DNA of 64,000 nt from Microstegium vimineum. Lineage: Eukaryota; Streptophyta; Magnoliopsida; Poales; Poaceae. Numbering within the stretch: position 1 is the stretch's first letter; each line of letters opens with the position of its first letter. Of this stretch, positions 11,279 through 21,715 are shown piece after piece. The notes below the pieces were generated by a model. That model did not search any database, was not told the DNA's origin, and saw nothing but the letters and a program-made list of their open reading frames with translations. The stretch covers positions 24,027,305-24,091,304 of the forward strand of contig CM039129.1 in the NCBI GenBank assembly GCA_022036555.1, given 5' to 3'. Position numbers and translations under genes: made by a program.

Positions 11279-11283
11279 GTACT

Positions 11284-11640
11284 TGCATTCACATCTCTTC
11301 TATGCATCCATCCGGATAAGTATTTTGATTACACCACGGCATATCATCTGATCCGACCATGAAGCTTTATTCAACTTCGTAATTCAAAATAGATCAACAC
11401 ATCCAGATTACATCGGTGTGTTTATTACCGATATAGTTGGAACCAAATTAACAAGTGACCAACGTTTGACTATTTCAGCCCAAACCAAGTATCTCTGTAT
11501 AATTTCAAATAAAGCAAACCCCATGCCCTTCTAATGAATCATCCAACGATTGTTTACATTAAAAATCCAACTTGACATCAATAAAAATTAATCTATCCGA
11601 TGTAAACCCCTACCTAGGTTCTCCATCATCGGCCAACCGA
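11284..11640. other. E1 spacer between protease and antisense gene
   Basis: The stretch is A/T-rich and non-coding, directly downstream of the protease frame. I see no gene or structured repeat in it beyond scattered ATCGGT/ACCGAT motifs. Confidence 0.5.
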
Positions 11641-12398
11641 TTAAAATTCCTCAGAGACAACTGCTTGGATTGGCATGATCTGGTAATCGGCAATTTTGAG
11701 AAACTCAGTATCCCAAGCTTCGCCTGATATACATTTGGTCTGTTCATAGGTTTCCGATTCTGCCGATGCAACCATTGACGGGGCTTCACTTCGGACGACT
11801 TCAATCTTGTCCCCGACCCATTGCATGAGACTTTGATGCATCGTGGAAGGAATACAACAATTAGCATGAATCCAATCCCTTCCCAGGAGCAAGTTGTATC
11901 TACCTTTACCGCTGATCACAAAAACGTTGTCGGTAAAGTTCTGCTGCCGATAGTTAATTCTATGCATATCGCTCCCATAGCTGGTGACACATTGCCTTCA
12001 AAATCTTTGAGCTTCATGTCCGTCTTGACTAAGTCTTGGTCACCTTTCTCAAGCTTCCTGAACATGACGTACGACATTATATTAATCGATGCTCCACCAT
12101 CGACTAACATCTTTGACACTGGTTGCCCATCGACTTGGCCTTTGACAAACAAGGCTCTCAGATGCTGCCTCTCATTATCGGCAGGCTTTTCAAAGACAGC
12201 TGCCATAGGATCTAGCACTAGCTGAGCCATATCAGCAACTCCTCCGTCAGCATCAGTGGGTGCCATAAATTCCATCGGCAACATAACGACCATGTTGATT
12301 TCTGCCGATGGACTCCTCGCTTGGCGTTTTGGCCTCGACTCCCAAACTGGAGGTTCTCCCTTCAAAGACCCATACTCCAAATCATTCTGGCGTTCACG
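11641..12398 (-). pseudogene. E1 aspartic protease and C-terminal gag linker
   Basis: After a stop at 12399-12401 the minus frame runs through GSLKGEPPVWESRPKRQ and an acidic segment to the active-site motif SKMLVDGGASINIMS, then GRYNLLLGRDWIH, typical of gypsy proteases (DGG for D[ST]G). A frame change near 11916-11965 joins two open stretches (12380-11916 and 11967-11641). The frame ends at about 11641 with no reverse transcriptase behind it. In E2 the homologous protease is entirely absent. The enzyme would process the E1 gag, or act on a helper's particle. Confidence 0.75.
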
Positions 12399-12401
12399 CT
12401 A

Positions 12402-13439
12402 CATCCTCCTTCTTTGAGTTTTTGTCAGGCCTTTGGGACACCATTGAGGAAGCTTAGTCTTCCAAATAGGTTGGTACTATTTCTCACTGTGTCGGCTTGT
12501 GTTACCTATTATGTTTGGATCTCTAGAGAATATTTCTTCATCGGGCACCCTTGCATTAGCCCTCTCTTCAATCTCCTCTTGACGGATGCGCTTGCCAAGC
12601 CTGTCATGTACACTGAATTTGCCCCCCAGCCGATCATGTACTGATTCTTTTTGTTTGATCGGCTTAGCATAGCCTGATCCCTGACCATCAAAACGAGACT
12701 TCTTCTCCGACCGATCAGCACGATAGTACCCGTTGCATTCAGGACAATTATCAGCAGTGGATAGCTTGATACCTTCTTCCCAACAATGGACGAAGAAGGG
12801 GCATCTCCAATGATCTTTATGCCAATACCACTCTTGGCGTCTCTCTTCTTCCTGTTCCCGATGTTGCTCCTCTCGCGAACGCTCATATTCCTGTCGTGGC
12901 CTCCTGTGCGTGATTACAACACCATATGACGAACCTCCCCGAGGCGTCCTGGAACCACTACTTTCATCAGCAGTTCCTTTATTCTCTCTTTCATCAGCAA
13001 GCTTCTTTCCCTTTACAACCTGCATAGCTATTTGATGTTCGGGATCCACCGATGAATTCTTCCTGGCCACTTCTAACGTCAATACTTTGACTTTCCCACT
13101 AGTCTCCACCATATTAGTTGGAAATGGATGTTGGTCAATCTTCATCGGCCTCTGAGCTTTAGAGTTTTCAAACTTGATTCGCCCAGATTTGATTTCTGAC
13201 TGCAACTGCTATCTAAAGACTTTGCAGTCATTGGTACTATGTGAAGTCGCACCATGCCACTTACAATACCTCATCCTTCTAAGTTCTTCAGCCAATGGAA
13301 TCACTTGATTAGGTGCCAGCTTAATCCGCCCTTCTTGAAGCAATAGATCAAATATCCTATCGGCTTTAGCAGTGTCGAAAGTAAATCTTTCAGCCTCCTT
13401 CTGACCAAACGGACATGATATCGGCTTCATATCTTTCAC
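12402..13439 (-). pseudogene. E1 gag C-terminal region with two Cys/His clusters
   Basis: The minus frame contains CKWHGATSHSTNDC (C-x2-H-x4-H-x4-C), in place of a classical zinc knuckle, and further on CPFFVHCWEEG followed by DNCPECNGYY, a second Cys/His cluster. Between them is a highly charged segment rich in R, E and Q. Such fingers bind the RNA to be packed. In-frame stops at 13209-13211, 12477-12479 and 12399-12401 are all CAG-to-TAG relative to the E2 copy. The region is followed by the protease in the same direction. Confidence 0.72.
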
Positions 13440-14768
13440 CTACTCAGCAATGCCGATATCTGTCCCTTCGTCTGATTCAGAATCTTCTTCTTGTTCAATG
13501 AAAGACACCTTCTTGTTCCAAGTTTTCCTAGGCTCGAAAGCTTTAATTTCTTGATCGGCCACTCTCTGCACAAGATGGATCAGGCTTTCGAACTCTTGAG
13601 AGGTGTACTTATCTTTGAGGTGCGGCAGTAATCCCTGGAAGGCTAAATCCACCAATTGCCGATCATCGAGTACTAAACTGTAGAACTTATTCTTTACATC
13701 TCGAAGCCTTTGGACGAAGCTTTCTACCGATTCGTCATTGCGCTGCTTTAGCTTGACCAAATCGGTAATTCTCTTCTCATGAACGCCAGAGAAGAAATAC
13801 TTGTGAAACTGTTTCTCCAGATCGGCCCAAGTAATCACAAAGTTTGGAGGAAGCGAGATAAACCATGTAAACGCCGATCTAGACAAAGATGATGAAAACA
13901 ATCTTACCCTCAGATCATCTTTGCTAGCAGCCTCCCCACATTGAATAATGAAGCGGTTGATGTGCTCCATCGTTGACGTGTCATCCTGGCCGGAAAACTT
14001 CATGAAATCCAGCACCTTATACCGATTCAGAAGAGGAATCAAGTCATAGGCCTGAGGGTATGGCGTCCGATAAGAGTATGTATTGACCTTAGGCTTAATA
14101 CCAAATTGTTCTTTCATCACTTTAGCAATTTTATCAACCCAGTACGCATCTTGATCCTGCCGATGCACTGACTGGATATTCATCGGCTGGACTGGTTGAT
14201 ATACCCCTTCTTGCCTTTGTGGCGGGTAAGCTGGTCCGGTTGGCAGAGGTGCAGCACCACCTTGTTGAATATTATGCACCGGCTGGTTTACTGATGTATA
14301 ACCTTGGACACCCACTGGGGTATACTGCGGCATGATATTCATCGGTCGATACACCGATGTCTCATTCTGAGTACTCGTTGGGTAATGGTATTGTTGTGCT
14401 CCCACCACCTGGTGCCCAGGTTGCACCATCTGCTGTTGAATTGGACTGGTCCATACAGGATTATAAGTTATTGGCATATAATTTGCCGATGATTGATGGT
14501 TACCCTGCGCCTGCTGCTCCTGCACCCTGGAACAATCAAATTGGCCTCCTTGGTGCACCGATACCCCAGCATAAGGATTTGGCATCATCGTGGGGTGGTT
14601 TACCATTGCCAAATCTTGTTGCATCGGCAAAGAACTTGCCGATGGTTGCCCGTAAGGCACTTTAGGCACCACCATTTGGAGATTATCTGGTGACAACTGC
14701 ATATTTGGCGAAGTCGTAGCATAACGTGCCACTGGATTTATCGGCTGTGCCGATATCGCTGATTCCAC
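13440..14768 (-). CDS. gag: E1 gag: Gln/Pro-rich segment and capsid (Retrotrans_gag) domain
   Basis: A 442-residue minus-strand open frame. The first 230 residues are low-complexity, rich in Q, P, M and Y (repeats like YTSVNQPVHNIQQ). Residues about 245-390 match the retrotransposon gag core: VLDFMKFSGQDD, HINRFIIQCGEA, FTWFISLPPNFVITWADLE, FHKYFFSG, and SVESFVQRLRDVKNKF. This forms the particle shell. It is in frame with the upstream piece (14799-15401) and the downstream piece, with only single stops between (14796-14798 and 13440-13442). E2 lacks this core entirely. Confidence 0.85.
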   Translation of the reverse strand: MESAISAQPINPVARYATTSPNMQLSPDNLQMVVPKVPYGQPSASSLPMQQDLAMVNHPTMMPNPYAGVSVHQGGQFDCSRVQEQQAQGNHQSSANYMPITYNPVWTSPIQQQMVQPGHQVVGAQQYHYPTSTQNETSVYRPMNIMPQYTPVGVQGYTSVNQPVHNIQQGGAAPLPTGPAYPPQRQEGVYQPVQPMNIQSVHRQDQDAYWVDKIAKVMKEQFGIKPKVNTYSYRTPYPQAYDLIPLLNRYKVLDFMKFSGQDDTSTMEHINRFIIQCGEAASKDDLRVRLFSSSLSRSAFTWFISLPPNFVITWADLEKQFHKYFFSGVHEKRITDLVKLKQRNDESVESFVQRLRDVKNKFYSLVLDDRQLVDLAFQGLLPHLKDKYTSQEFESLIHLVQRVADQEIKAFEPRKTWNKKVSFIEQEEDSESDEGTDIGIAE

Positions 14769-14795
14769 AGAGGCCTTCCCGACCGCATTGTTACT

Positions 14796-15401
14796 CTAGA
14801 CCCGGTTAGCGTCAGCAGATGGATCTGGGAGCATGCCGTATCCCCACCAGCTAGCAGGATCTGGTTGACTCTGAATCACTGGTCCTAACATCCCCGATGC
14901 AACTGAATCTGTATTCAACTGAACAACACTCATAGGGCTTGACCTTGGTGGAGGAACTTCACCGACGGACGGCTTCGCAGGTTGGGAAGATTCCGCTGGG
15001 ACCGCCGATGGAGTCACAGTAGATGCCGATCCAGGTTGATGATACACTGGACCAACGTAATGAGGTGTCTGTCCTTCTTTGAAAGATTGCATAACAACAT
15101 TGTATACAGTATTGGACATCACCGTAGAGTGGTTAATTAATGCTTGATTTAATGCAGAATTGACCATCTCTTGTAATTTACCAGGATTGGCGTCGAAAGT
15201 GACCTTCCCTGGCAACGGCGGATCGTGCTTCTGGATAGCTTCGCTGCTCCTGCTTAGGCTGAAGGACTTCAGATATAGCTGCTTGTATTCCTCCATAGCC
15301 TTCTCCATAGCTTGCTTCTGATCGTCTTTCAGATCTGCTTTGGAGACTTCAATGACGTTCTTTGGATCAACGTCAGTAGAACCACCCATGATCTTGATCA
15401 A
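14796..15401 (-). CDS. gag: E1 gag N-terminal segment
   Basis: A 201-residue open frame starts 13 bases inside the PBS (MIKIMGGSTDVDP). It is conserved with E2 (IEVSxADLxxxQKQAxExAMEEYK). It has a charged helical start, a segment with YxVGPxY, and then a proline/serine-rich stretch. No Pfam-type domain is recognised. It ends at a TAG (14796-14798) where E2 has a glutamine codon, and the frame continues into the capsid part. Confidence 0.78.
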   Translation of the reverse strand: MIKIMGGSTDVDPKNVIEVSKADLKDDQKQAMEKAMEEYKQLYLKSFSLSRSSEAIQKHDPPLPGKVTFDANPGKLQEMVNSALNQALINHSTVMSNTVYNVVMQSFKEGQTPHYVGPVYHQPGSASTVTPSAVPAESSQPAKPSVGEVPPPRSSPMSVVQLNTDSVASGMLGPVIQSQPDPASWWGYGMLPDPSADANRV

Positions 15402-15414
15402 GAGATGTATCTAG

Positions 15415-15436
15415 GGTCCCACCGGGTGTGCCAAAA
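15415..15436 (-). other. Primer binding site of E1
   Basis: On the minus strand, just after the LTR and four bases (CCTC), comes TTTTGGCACACCCGGTGGGA, similar to the TGGCGCGCCCGGTGGGAC type of gypsy primer sites. E2 has the same site at 58330-58351 with two changes. Confidence 0.7.
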
Positions 15437-15440
15437 GAGG

Positions 15441-16160
15441 TGTTGACACAAAAAGCATCGGATCTGCGAACACCTCGGGCTTATACCCGAACTCGATATC
15501 CAAGGTGTGCCAGTCGATTTGACCAGTTAATCGACAAGGATGATAACTAGAACAACGATGAACGAGATGACGGCGATGCGCCCGGACGTCAAGGCTCAGA
15601 TTGCTCAAAAAGCGGAACTCGCGAGGTAGACGGAGATCTTGTAGATGCAGCTCGTCGAGATCGTAAGAACTCGTAGGTAAGCTATAGCTAATGCGAAAAA
15701 ATAGATGCTGAAAAGTAAGACGAAAATAATAGATTTGTTTGATTGTATTGGATATATTGATACATCGCCCCTGGGTACATATTTATACTCCGGTAATAGG
15801 AGTTGCAAACAGACACGACTCATACCTAAACAGAATTCCTATTTGTAAGGAAATAAAACGACTCGTGCAAGAGTCGGACTCAAACTAAAACAATAATATT
15901 AGCATAAAACCGCCACATCCTTTGTCCATCAGCAATACCTTCCTATTGGCAATATTCTTCTACTTTCATCGGCAACATCTTCTCATCGGCAAATGTCTTT
16001 CCTTGTCTCCCTTGACGTTTCTTCTATCACATCCACCATCGGCAGATTCTTCTGCTTCCATCGGTAATGAAACCGATAGCCCCTTGATGCCGATGAGGAA
16101 CCCCTTTACCGATCAATACACTTGGTTTAATATTGACCTGTACAAAAAACGACGTCAACA
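15441..16160 (-). repeat. E1 LTR (5' LTR in element orientation)
   Basis: It begins TGTTGACACAAAAAGC and ends GACGTCAACA, and is nearly identical to 5772-6597 apart from an internal loss of about 105 bases near 15910. A minus-strand TATA box is at 15780-15787. Confidence 0.92.
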
Positions 16161-16165
16161 GAATC

Positions 16166-17576
16166 AATTATTACCTCATCCCACGTGAGCAAAACAATGC
16201 AGCAGATGAAATGTCCAAGCTAGGATCATCGCGATCCCCCGTCCCCGCAGGAATCTTCATCCGAGACGTACTTAAGACATCAATCGCCGACAAACAAGAA
16301 ACTCCACCGAGTGAACCACCAAATCAAGCTGACATAATAGTCACCGCAACCACCAGCCAACCAATCGACTGGCGGGATGATTTCATCCAATACTTCTCCA
16401 ACAACCTTGTCCCATCAGACGAGACGGCAGCTGAGCGATTAACCTGTCGAGCTCACAACTATACCCTTGTTGACGGCACACTGATGAGAAAAAACTCCAG
16501 ATTCAAAGCATTACAGAAATGTGTCTCCAGGGAAGACGGCGCCGCAATTCTACAAGACATCCACACAGGCACATGCGGGAACCACGCTGCCGTAAAAACA
16601 CTGGTACTAAAAGCCTTCTGAGCAGGGTTCTACTGGCCAACAGTAGTCGCCAACGTAGAACAAATGGTGTGCACCTGCAAAGGGTGTCAATTCTTCGCAA
16701 AACAAGCTCACCTCCCCGCACAAGAACTTCAAGTAATACCAGCATCCTGGTCCTTTCCGACCAGCACCGGCGAACTTCAATTGGATATTTGTAGCTGTAG
16801 ACAAATTCTCTAAATGGATCGAGGTCAAGCCAATCACCAAAGCTTCAGCAGGGAGTGCAGTCGCCTTCATCGACGACATCATACACCGGTTCGGCATACC
16901 AAATTCAATCATCACCGACCTGGACTCAAACTTTATGGGGAACCTATTCTAGGACTTTTGCGAAGATAATGGAATATTGATCAAATATGTCTTCCTCGGT
17001 CACCCTAGAGCAAACGGCCAGACCGAACGTGCTAACGGAATGATACTTGACGCACTCAAGAAAAGACTATACCAGGAGGACGAGAAGAACCCAGGACGCT
17101 GGTCACGAGAGTTACCCGCCACGTTATGGGGATCACGTACACAACCTAGTGGCAACATCGGTGTCTCCCCGTACTTCATGGTCCTCGGATCCGAAGCTGT
17201 AATCCCAACTGACATTGCCTTCGGATCTCCGCGGGTAGAATATTACGACGAAGCAACGTCCGACCAAGCCCGGATCGATGACCTCGACCGCCTCGAAGAA
17301 CAGAGGTTAACCTCATGCATAAGAACCGCGAAGTACTTGGAAGGCGTCCGTCGATACTACAACCGCAACGTCCACACCAGATCGTTCACCACGGGCGAAC
17401 TCGTCCTAAAGAGGAAGCTCAAGCCCGAAGGCATGCACAAGCTCTCGTCACATTAGGAAGGCCCTTACATCGTCAAAGAAGTTACCCGACCAGGGTCATA
17501 CCGCCTCACAAACCAAGATGGCATCAACGTCTCCAACTCATGGAGTATAGAATACCTAATGCGCTTCTACGCTTAA
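16166..17576 (+). pseudogene. pol: Tat pol, second half: end of archaeal RNase H and integrase
   Basis: The frame resumes directly after the GAATC duplication with NYYLIPREQNNAADEMSKLGS, the conserved end of the RNase H. The integrase zinc domain (H-x-H in HTGTCGNH, then CTCKGC) follows, broken by a TGA at 16619-16621. A deletion near 16750 removes the stretch that holds the first catalytic aspartate and shifts the frame. The second aspartate (SIITDLDSNF) and the glutamate (GQTERANGMI) are present. Further stops are at 16951-16953 and 17454-17456, and the chain ends at TAA 17574-17576 (SIEYLMRFYA). The enzyme would insert element DNA. This copy cannot work. Confidence 0.85.
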
Positions 17577-18353
17577 AAACACTTGTACTATGTGTCTTTC
17601 CTGTATGAATAAAAGATCGATATTCCTCCCATATGTCACATTTATCCAGGAGACCTCTACGAAACGCACACGACGTTCGACAACCTCTCCAAACACTCCC
17701 ACAGTGTTCGACGACCTCGCCAAAATGTGAGACGACGTTTCTCTGAACAACCCGGCCATAACCAGAAAGCACCCGAAGCTGGCATGTCGACTAACCACAA
17801 CGGATAGAAGTAGCTACCCTAAACGCTGTCATTACGTTGACAGACCTCTTGAGTGGTATTTCCCCAAAAGTCGGGCGATACCACTCGGGTCGGATGCCGT
17901 GAGGTTGCGCGCCCAGAATCTGTACACGGTCACGATATGACTGACGACTCTACAAGCAGCATGGCTTTTCGCCCAGCGTCTGCAGGAACGGTCTCCACAG
18001 GCCCTGGTCATGCCACGATCGAGCCTCTCGGAAAAGGGCTCTGTCTCGGGCATCTCCCTAAGCGTGCATGAGCTGCTCGCCCTCTGCATCACGGGTTGTC
18101 AGCAGCTTGCCCCCTTGGGAGTCCTTATGTATCCTACGCATGCAGTGGCGCTAGCCCTACGATATGGACCATTTGAGACCCAAGGCCAAACGATTCATCG
18201 CTACGGCTCACGATTCAGTTGGCACGAAGAGGACATACAAGTGAAATAAAAGATCACCGCCTCGATAAACAAAGCTTTGACATATTTTACTGACACGTCT
18301 GCGCAACACCAGTATCGTATAGAAACATCGGCTACATCATAGTGAAATACTCC
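17577..18353 (+). other. 3' non-coding tail of the Tat element (left of the composite)
   Basis: Between the pol stop and the Sirevirus composite lie 777 bases without a supported gene. There is a tract with repeated CGACGTTCGACAACCTC-like units (17670-17740). It continues beyond the composite at 44388. Confidence 0.6.
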
Positions 18354-20144
18354 TGAAGGACTGAGAACGGCGACCATAGGGGGGCTGAATGGGAGCCTCA
18401 AATTTCTCTCAAAATATTCGGACCACTCTTCCCAAAAACAACGCCAACAAGAAAGTTTATTCCACCAGCAAGATCACGACCCTAGAGAGGGTGGATACCT
18501 ATGGTGATTACCAAGAGGTACAGCGGATCTTCCGAAGACCAAAAACTCAAACCGAGACACTGATAGTGTGGCTCTCAAACCCTAGAGAGAAGAGAGCTCA
18601 CCAAAAAATACTTATGAGAACTGGTCTCACAAGTGCTTCATCAAGTTCCCTGCGTGATTACGAAACCAACGCAACAAACAGAACTCAATTCGGAGTCCGG
18701 ACGAGGGAGAAACGACCAAAACAGCGACGAAGAAAATCCTGAAAACCCTGCTGGAAGGCCGACAGAGACGCTGGCGATGGACGCTGACAGAGGGTGACGG
18801 ACGCTGCGAAGAGGGCGTCCGACGGGTTGATTTTCAGCGTCCGACGCCCCCGAAAACTGCATAGTGAACCCAAAAATCGTTTTTCTCTCCTCCAAATCTT
18901 CCCAAACCTACCCAAATGGTTTCCAACTGCAACCAAACTTTGTAGGCATGATCCTAGTGAAGTTGAGGAGCTATCCCGAAAGAATCATCGCTCAATTTTG
19001 TTCGGATTGAGAGGAATCAAAATATTTGGGGGAAAAACTCAAGAACGAAGAACACCGCAAAGAAATCGCCCGATTTGCGAACTCGAGAGGTTTGAGGAGG
19101 AACCCTTCGGTGCAAAGATACTCCTCTCGAATACGAACAACTTGGTTCAAACGGATTTGCATGAGCTACTCCCTACAAAGAGAAATCAACTCGGGAACAA
19201 AGAGGGAGCAAAAGCAAAATGCGAAGAACACAAGAAAAACGGGGACACGATCAATAAATCGAAGCCACCATGGCTTACAGAGGTTACGGCCTCTGATTCC
19301 TCGCAACAAACTCAAGTTCTTACAGAGGTTGGTGAAATCAACCTAGGGATCTCATGAATTAGAGAGACGGTAGAGAGACAGAGTTGGGGCAAATGATTAG
19401 GGTTCAAGAGATGGGATGAGGGATACCCCTTCACCCCCTACTTATCGGGCTTTGGCTATTTCCCAAAGACCTCCCTAGATACATTGAGTGAACTACCTAG
19501 CCTAAGCATTGCAGTCCAAGCTCTGGAAAATATCTCCCGCATATTGAATGGACGGCCCCGCTTCCTGTCGGTAGTTTCCGTCGCCTTGACGCAACCTCTA
19601 GGATTCCGCCACGTGCCATCCCCGCTTCCTCGGAAGCTCCACCTAGGTTTTGAGGCCCAAACCCAGGAAACCCGCTACCGGTAGCTTTGAGCTCAACTAC
19701 CGAACCTCGAGTTTTGCGGCCCAAACCGCTCGACTCGAGCCACCTTGTCCTCGCTCGGTCGGACTCCAAGTCCCCAGAGCCTCCGCTCGACCCGCTAGTC
19801 CGCCGTCTTGACTCGGTCGACCTCCATGTCTTCTCGCACTCGCCGGTGCCAGGCACTAGCCACCACAGCTAGTCCGCCGGCGCCCATGGTCCCTCAGTCC
19901 GAGCCCCACTTCCGCCCTTCACCGCTCCCAGTCCATCGATATGGCAAGCCTCTACTCGACCTTCTCCACGCCATGGACTACTATCACTAGGCATAGCACC
20001 TCCACACCACAAGCCGATAGACATGCACAGACTTGCTTTCGCAAGGGGTTAGGGTAAGCCACTCAAACTGAAACACTCACGTGTTGGACGATCACTCATC
20101 ATAAAGGTGAACATACATGGGTACTTATCCACCATGTGTTCGCA
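18354..20144 (-). repeat. 3' LTR of the left Sirevirus arm
   Basis: In plus coordinates it begins TGAAGGACTGAGAACGG and ends CCATGTGTTCGCA, the reverse complement of the LTR at 42413-44387 (TGTGAACACATGG to CGGTCCTTCA). It contains a cluster of GCGTCCG/CGGACGC motifs at 18760-18870. Confidence 0.88.
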
Positions 20145-21715
20145 ATCTCGCCCTTGATGAGTGCATTGTCAACACAAGTGCATTTCAGATTTGATCCACA
20201 AGGTAAAGCTCTCCAAATGACCAAAAGCTAAGAAAGATAAAACGGGGTCACTTGAGAGAAGCAAAAACGATTCCAAAACTTGGTTCCCAAAGACATGGGA
20301 AACAGCTCGACGCAACCAAGCAAAACAAAGCTAGCCCTCAAGAAGAGGCACAAAAACGGGCTCAACACTGCTAGCAAGTCCAAAATACCAATCATAGTTC
20401 TCAAAGCTCAGAATGCCAATTGAAACATCAAGGGAACTCCAAAGATACTAATTAAAACACTTAACACTCAAGATACCAAGAAAGGGTGAAACGAGCCAAG
20501 TACGCAGAAGAGAGATACCAATTGAACCAAACGAGGGACAAACGCGGACCAAAGCTCAAAAGGACACATATTTCAATTTCTCCCCCTTGACATTTCTCCC
20601 CTTGACTAGTGCAAGTATGAAAATGCACCGTTTTCTCCCCGTGGTTGAATATGAATGAAATGCACAATTCTCCCCCATGTTGACACATGTAGCTCATCAA
20701 AGCGCAAAACTCACGATTTTGGCCACAAATGCCATGAAATGCAAAATCAGTGCAAAAACTTCATACATAGAGCTAAGACAATGAATAGATGCTCTAAGTG
20801 ATATGATCCTGTGAGAATAGGAAAAGCTCTACATGCCCAACAAAGACTCAAGTTGAGCTTAAGATCACTTTAGAAGCTAGTTTAGAGAGCATTACATGTG
20901 TGAGCAAGGAATGGGTATCACCTCCTAGAGACAACTAGACATGGCAAACAAGATAGGATCTATCTCAAAGCAATCTCATCTACGACAAGTAGAACTATCC
21001 CTAGCAAAGTTCATACATCAAGCCAATGACCCAACTGAATGAGTTTTTCAAATTTCAGAGTTTTGCAGCCCAGTTTTAGTTTTAGGCTTATTTAAGTTGT
21101 ATGCGAGTGGTTGTAAGCAAAGTGATGCCACTTCTTACCAACCGGGCGAAGTCAAAGGACTTGACACACCAGTTTTGGTCATACACGACACCGCTCAAAT
21201 TCCACCCATATGGGAAGCAGTCTGGAACACACGATGAAGTGCTCACAATGCAGACCTAACTCGATCTTTCCAATTCACAATTCAGAGAGCAATTTCATTT
21301 TTGATCAAATTAATCATGGTGCTCAAAGGTAGTGAATGAAACAATGAAGGGCCATAGTTACAAGCTATATACAAGGCAGCCAAGAAGGATCTTCAAAAGC
21401 CTACACATGCTAGTGCCATTTTAGAGGTGATATGGGGAATTAATTTCAGTTTTAAAGCTTTTCTAACTTAGCTCTATTGCATATCTAGAGATCAAAAAGA
21501 GTCTAAGTTAGGCAACACCATAGACACATAAAGCACCTCAAACAGAGCATAGATTCATTATATTGGCTATAGGTATGAAGCTTAAATGAACTATATCACA
21601 AATGCAAATGAGATGCACAATTGACACCAATTAACACTAAGAAGACACAAAAGAAAAGAAAGAAAAGACAAATAAGAACCAAAAAGAAGTATGATACACA
21701 AAAGGTTTCCCTCAA
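20145..21715 (-). other. 3' non-coding part of the left Sirevirus arm, with polypurine motifs
   Basis: This is the long untranslated stretch between RNase H and the LTR. On the minus strand several copies of a GGGGAGA-type purine tract occur (20577-20600, 20631 and 20661), and the one next to the LTR (20145-20155) reads AAGGGCGAGA. Repeated polypurine motifs ahead of the 3' LTR are a known Sirevirus trait. No gene is seen. Confidence 0.6.

Larger units (their letters stand above)
5772..16160 (-). mobile_element. E1: non-autonomous gypsy-like LTR element with antisense PMD gene
   Basis: It has paired LTRs (5772-6597 and 15441-16160) and the same five bases GAATC on each side (5767-5771 and 16161-16165). 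It sits exactly within the Tat pol frame. On the element's own strand (minus) the order is LTR, PBS, gag, zinc-finger region, protease, a solo LTR of a related family, then a gene on the opposite strand (PMD plus coiled coil), polypurine tract, LTR. No reverse transcriptase or integrase is present, so it must have moved using enzymes from another element. It is the same architecture as E2 at 53138-59547. Confidence 0.9.

Noticed and set aside
18794..19357. 187-residue ORF in the left Sirevirus LTR
   Set aside because: It lies inside the LTR, has no counterpart in the right LTR frame and has no recognisable domain.
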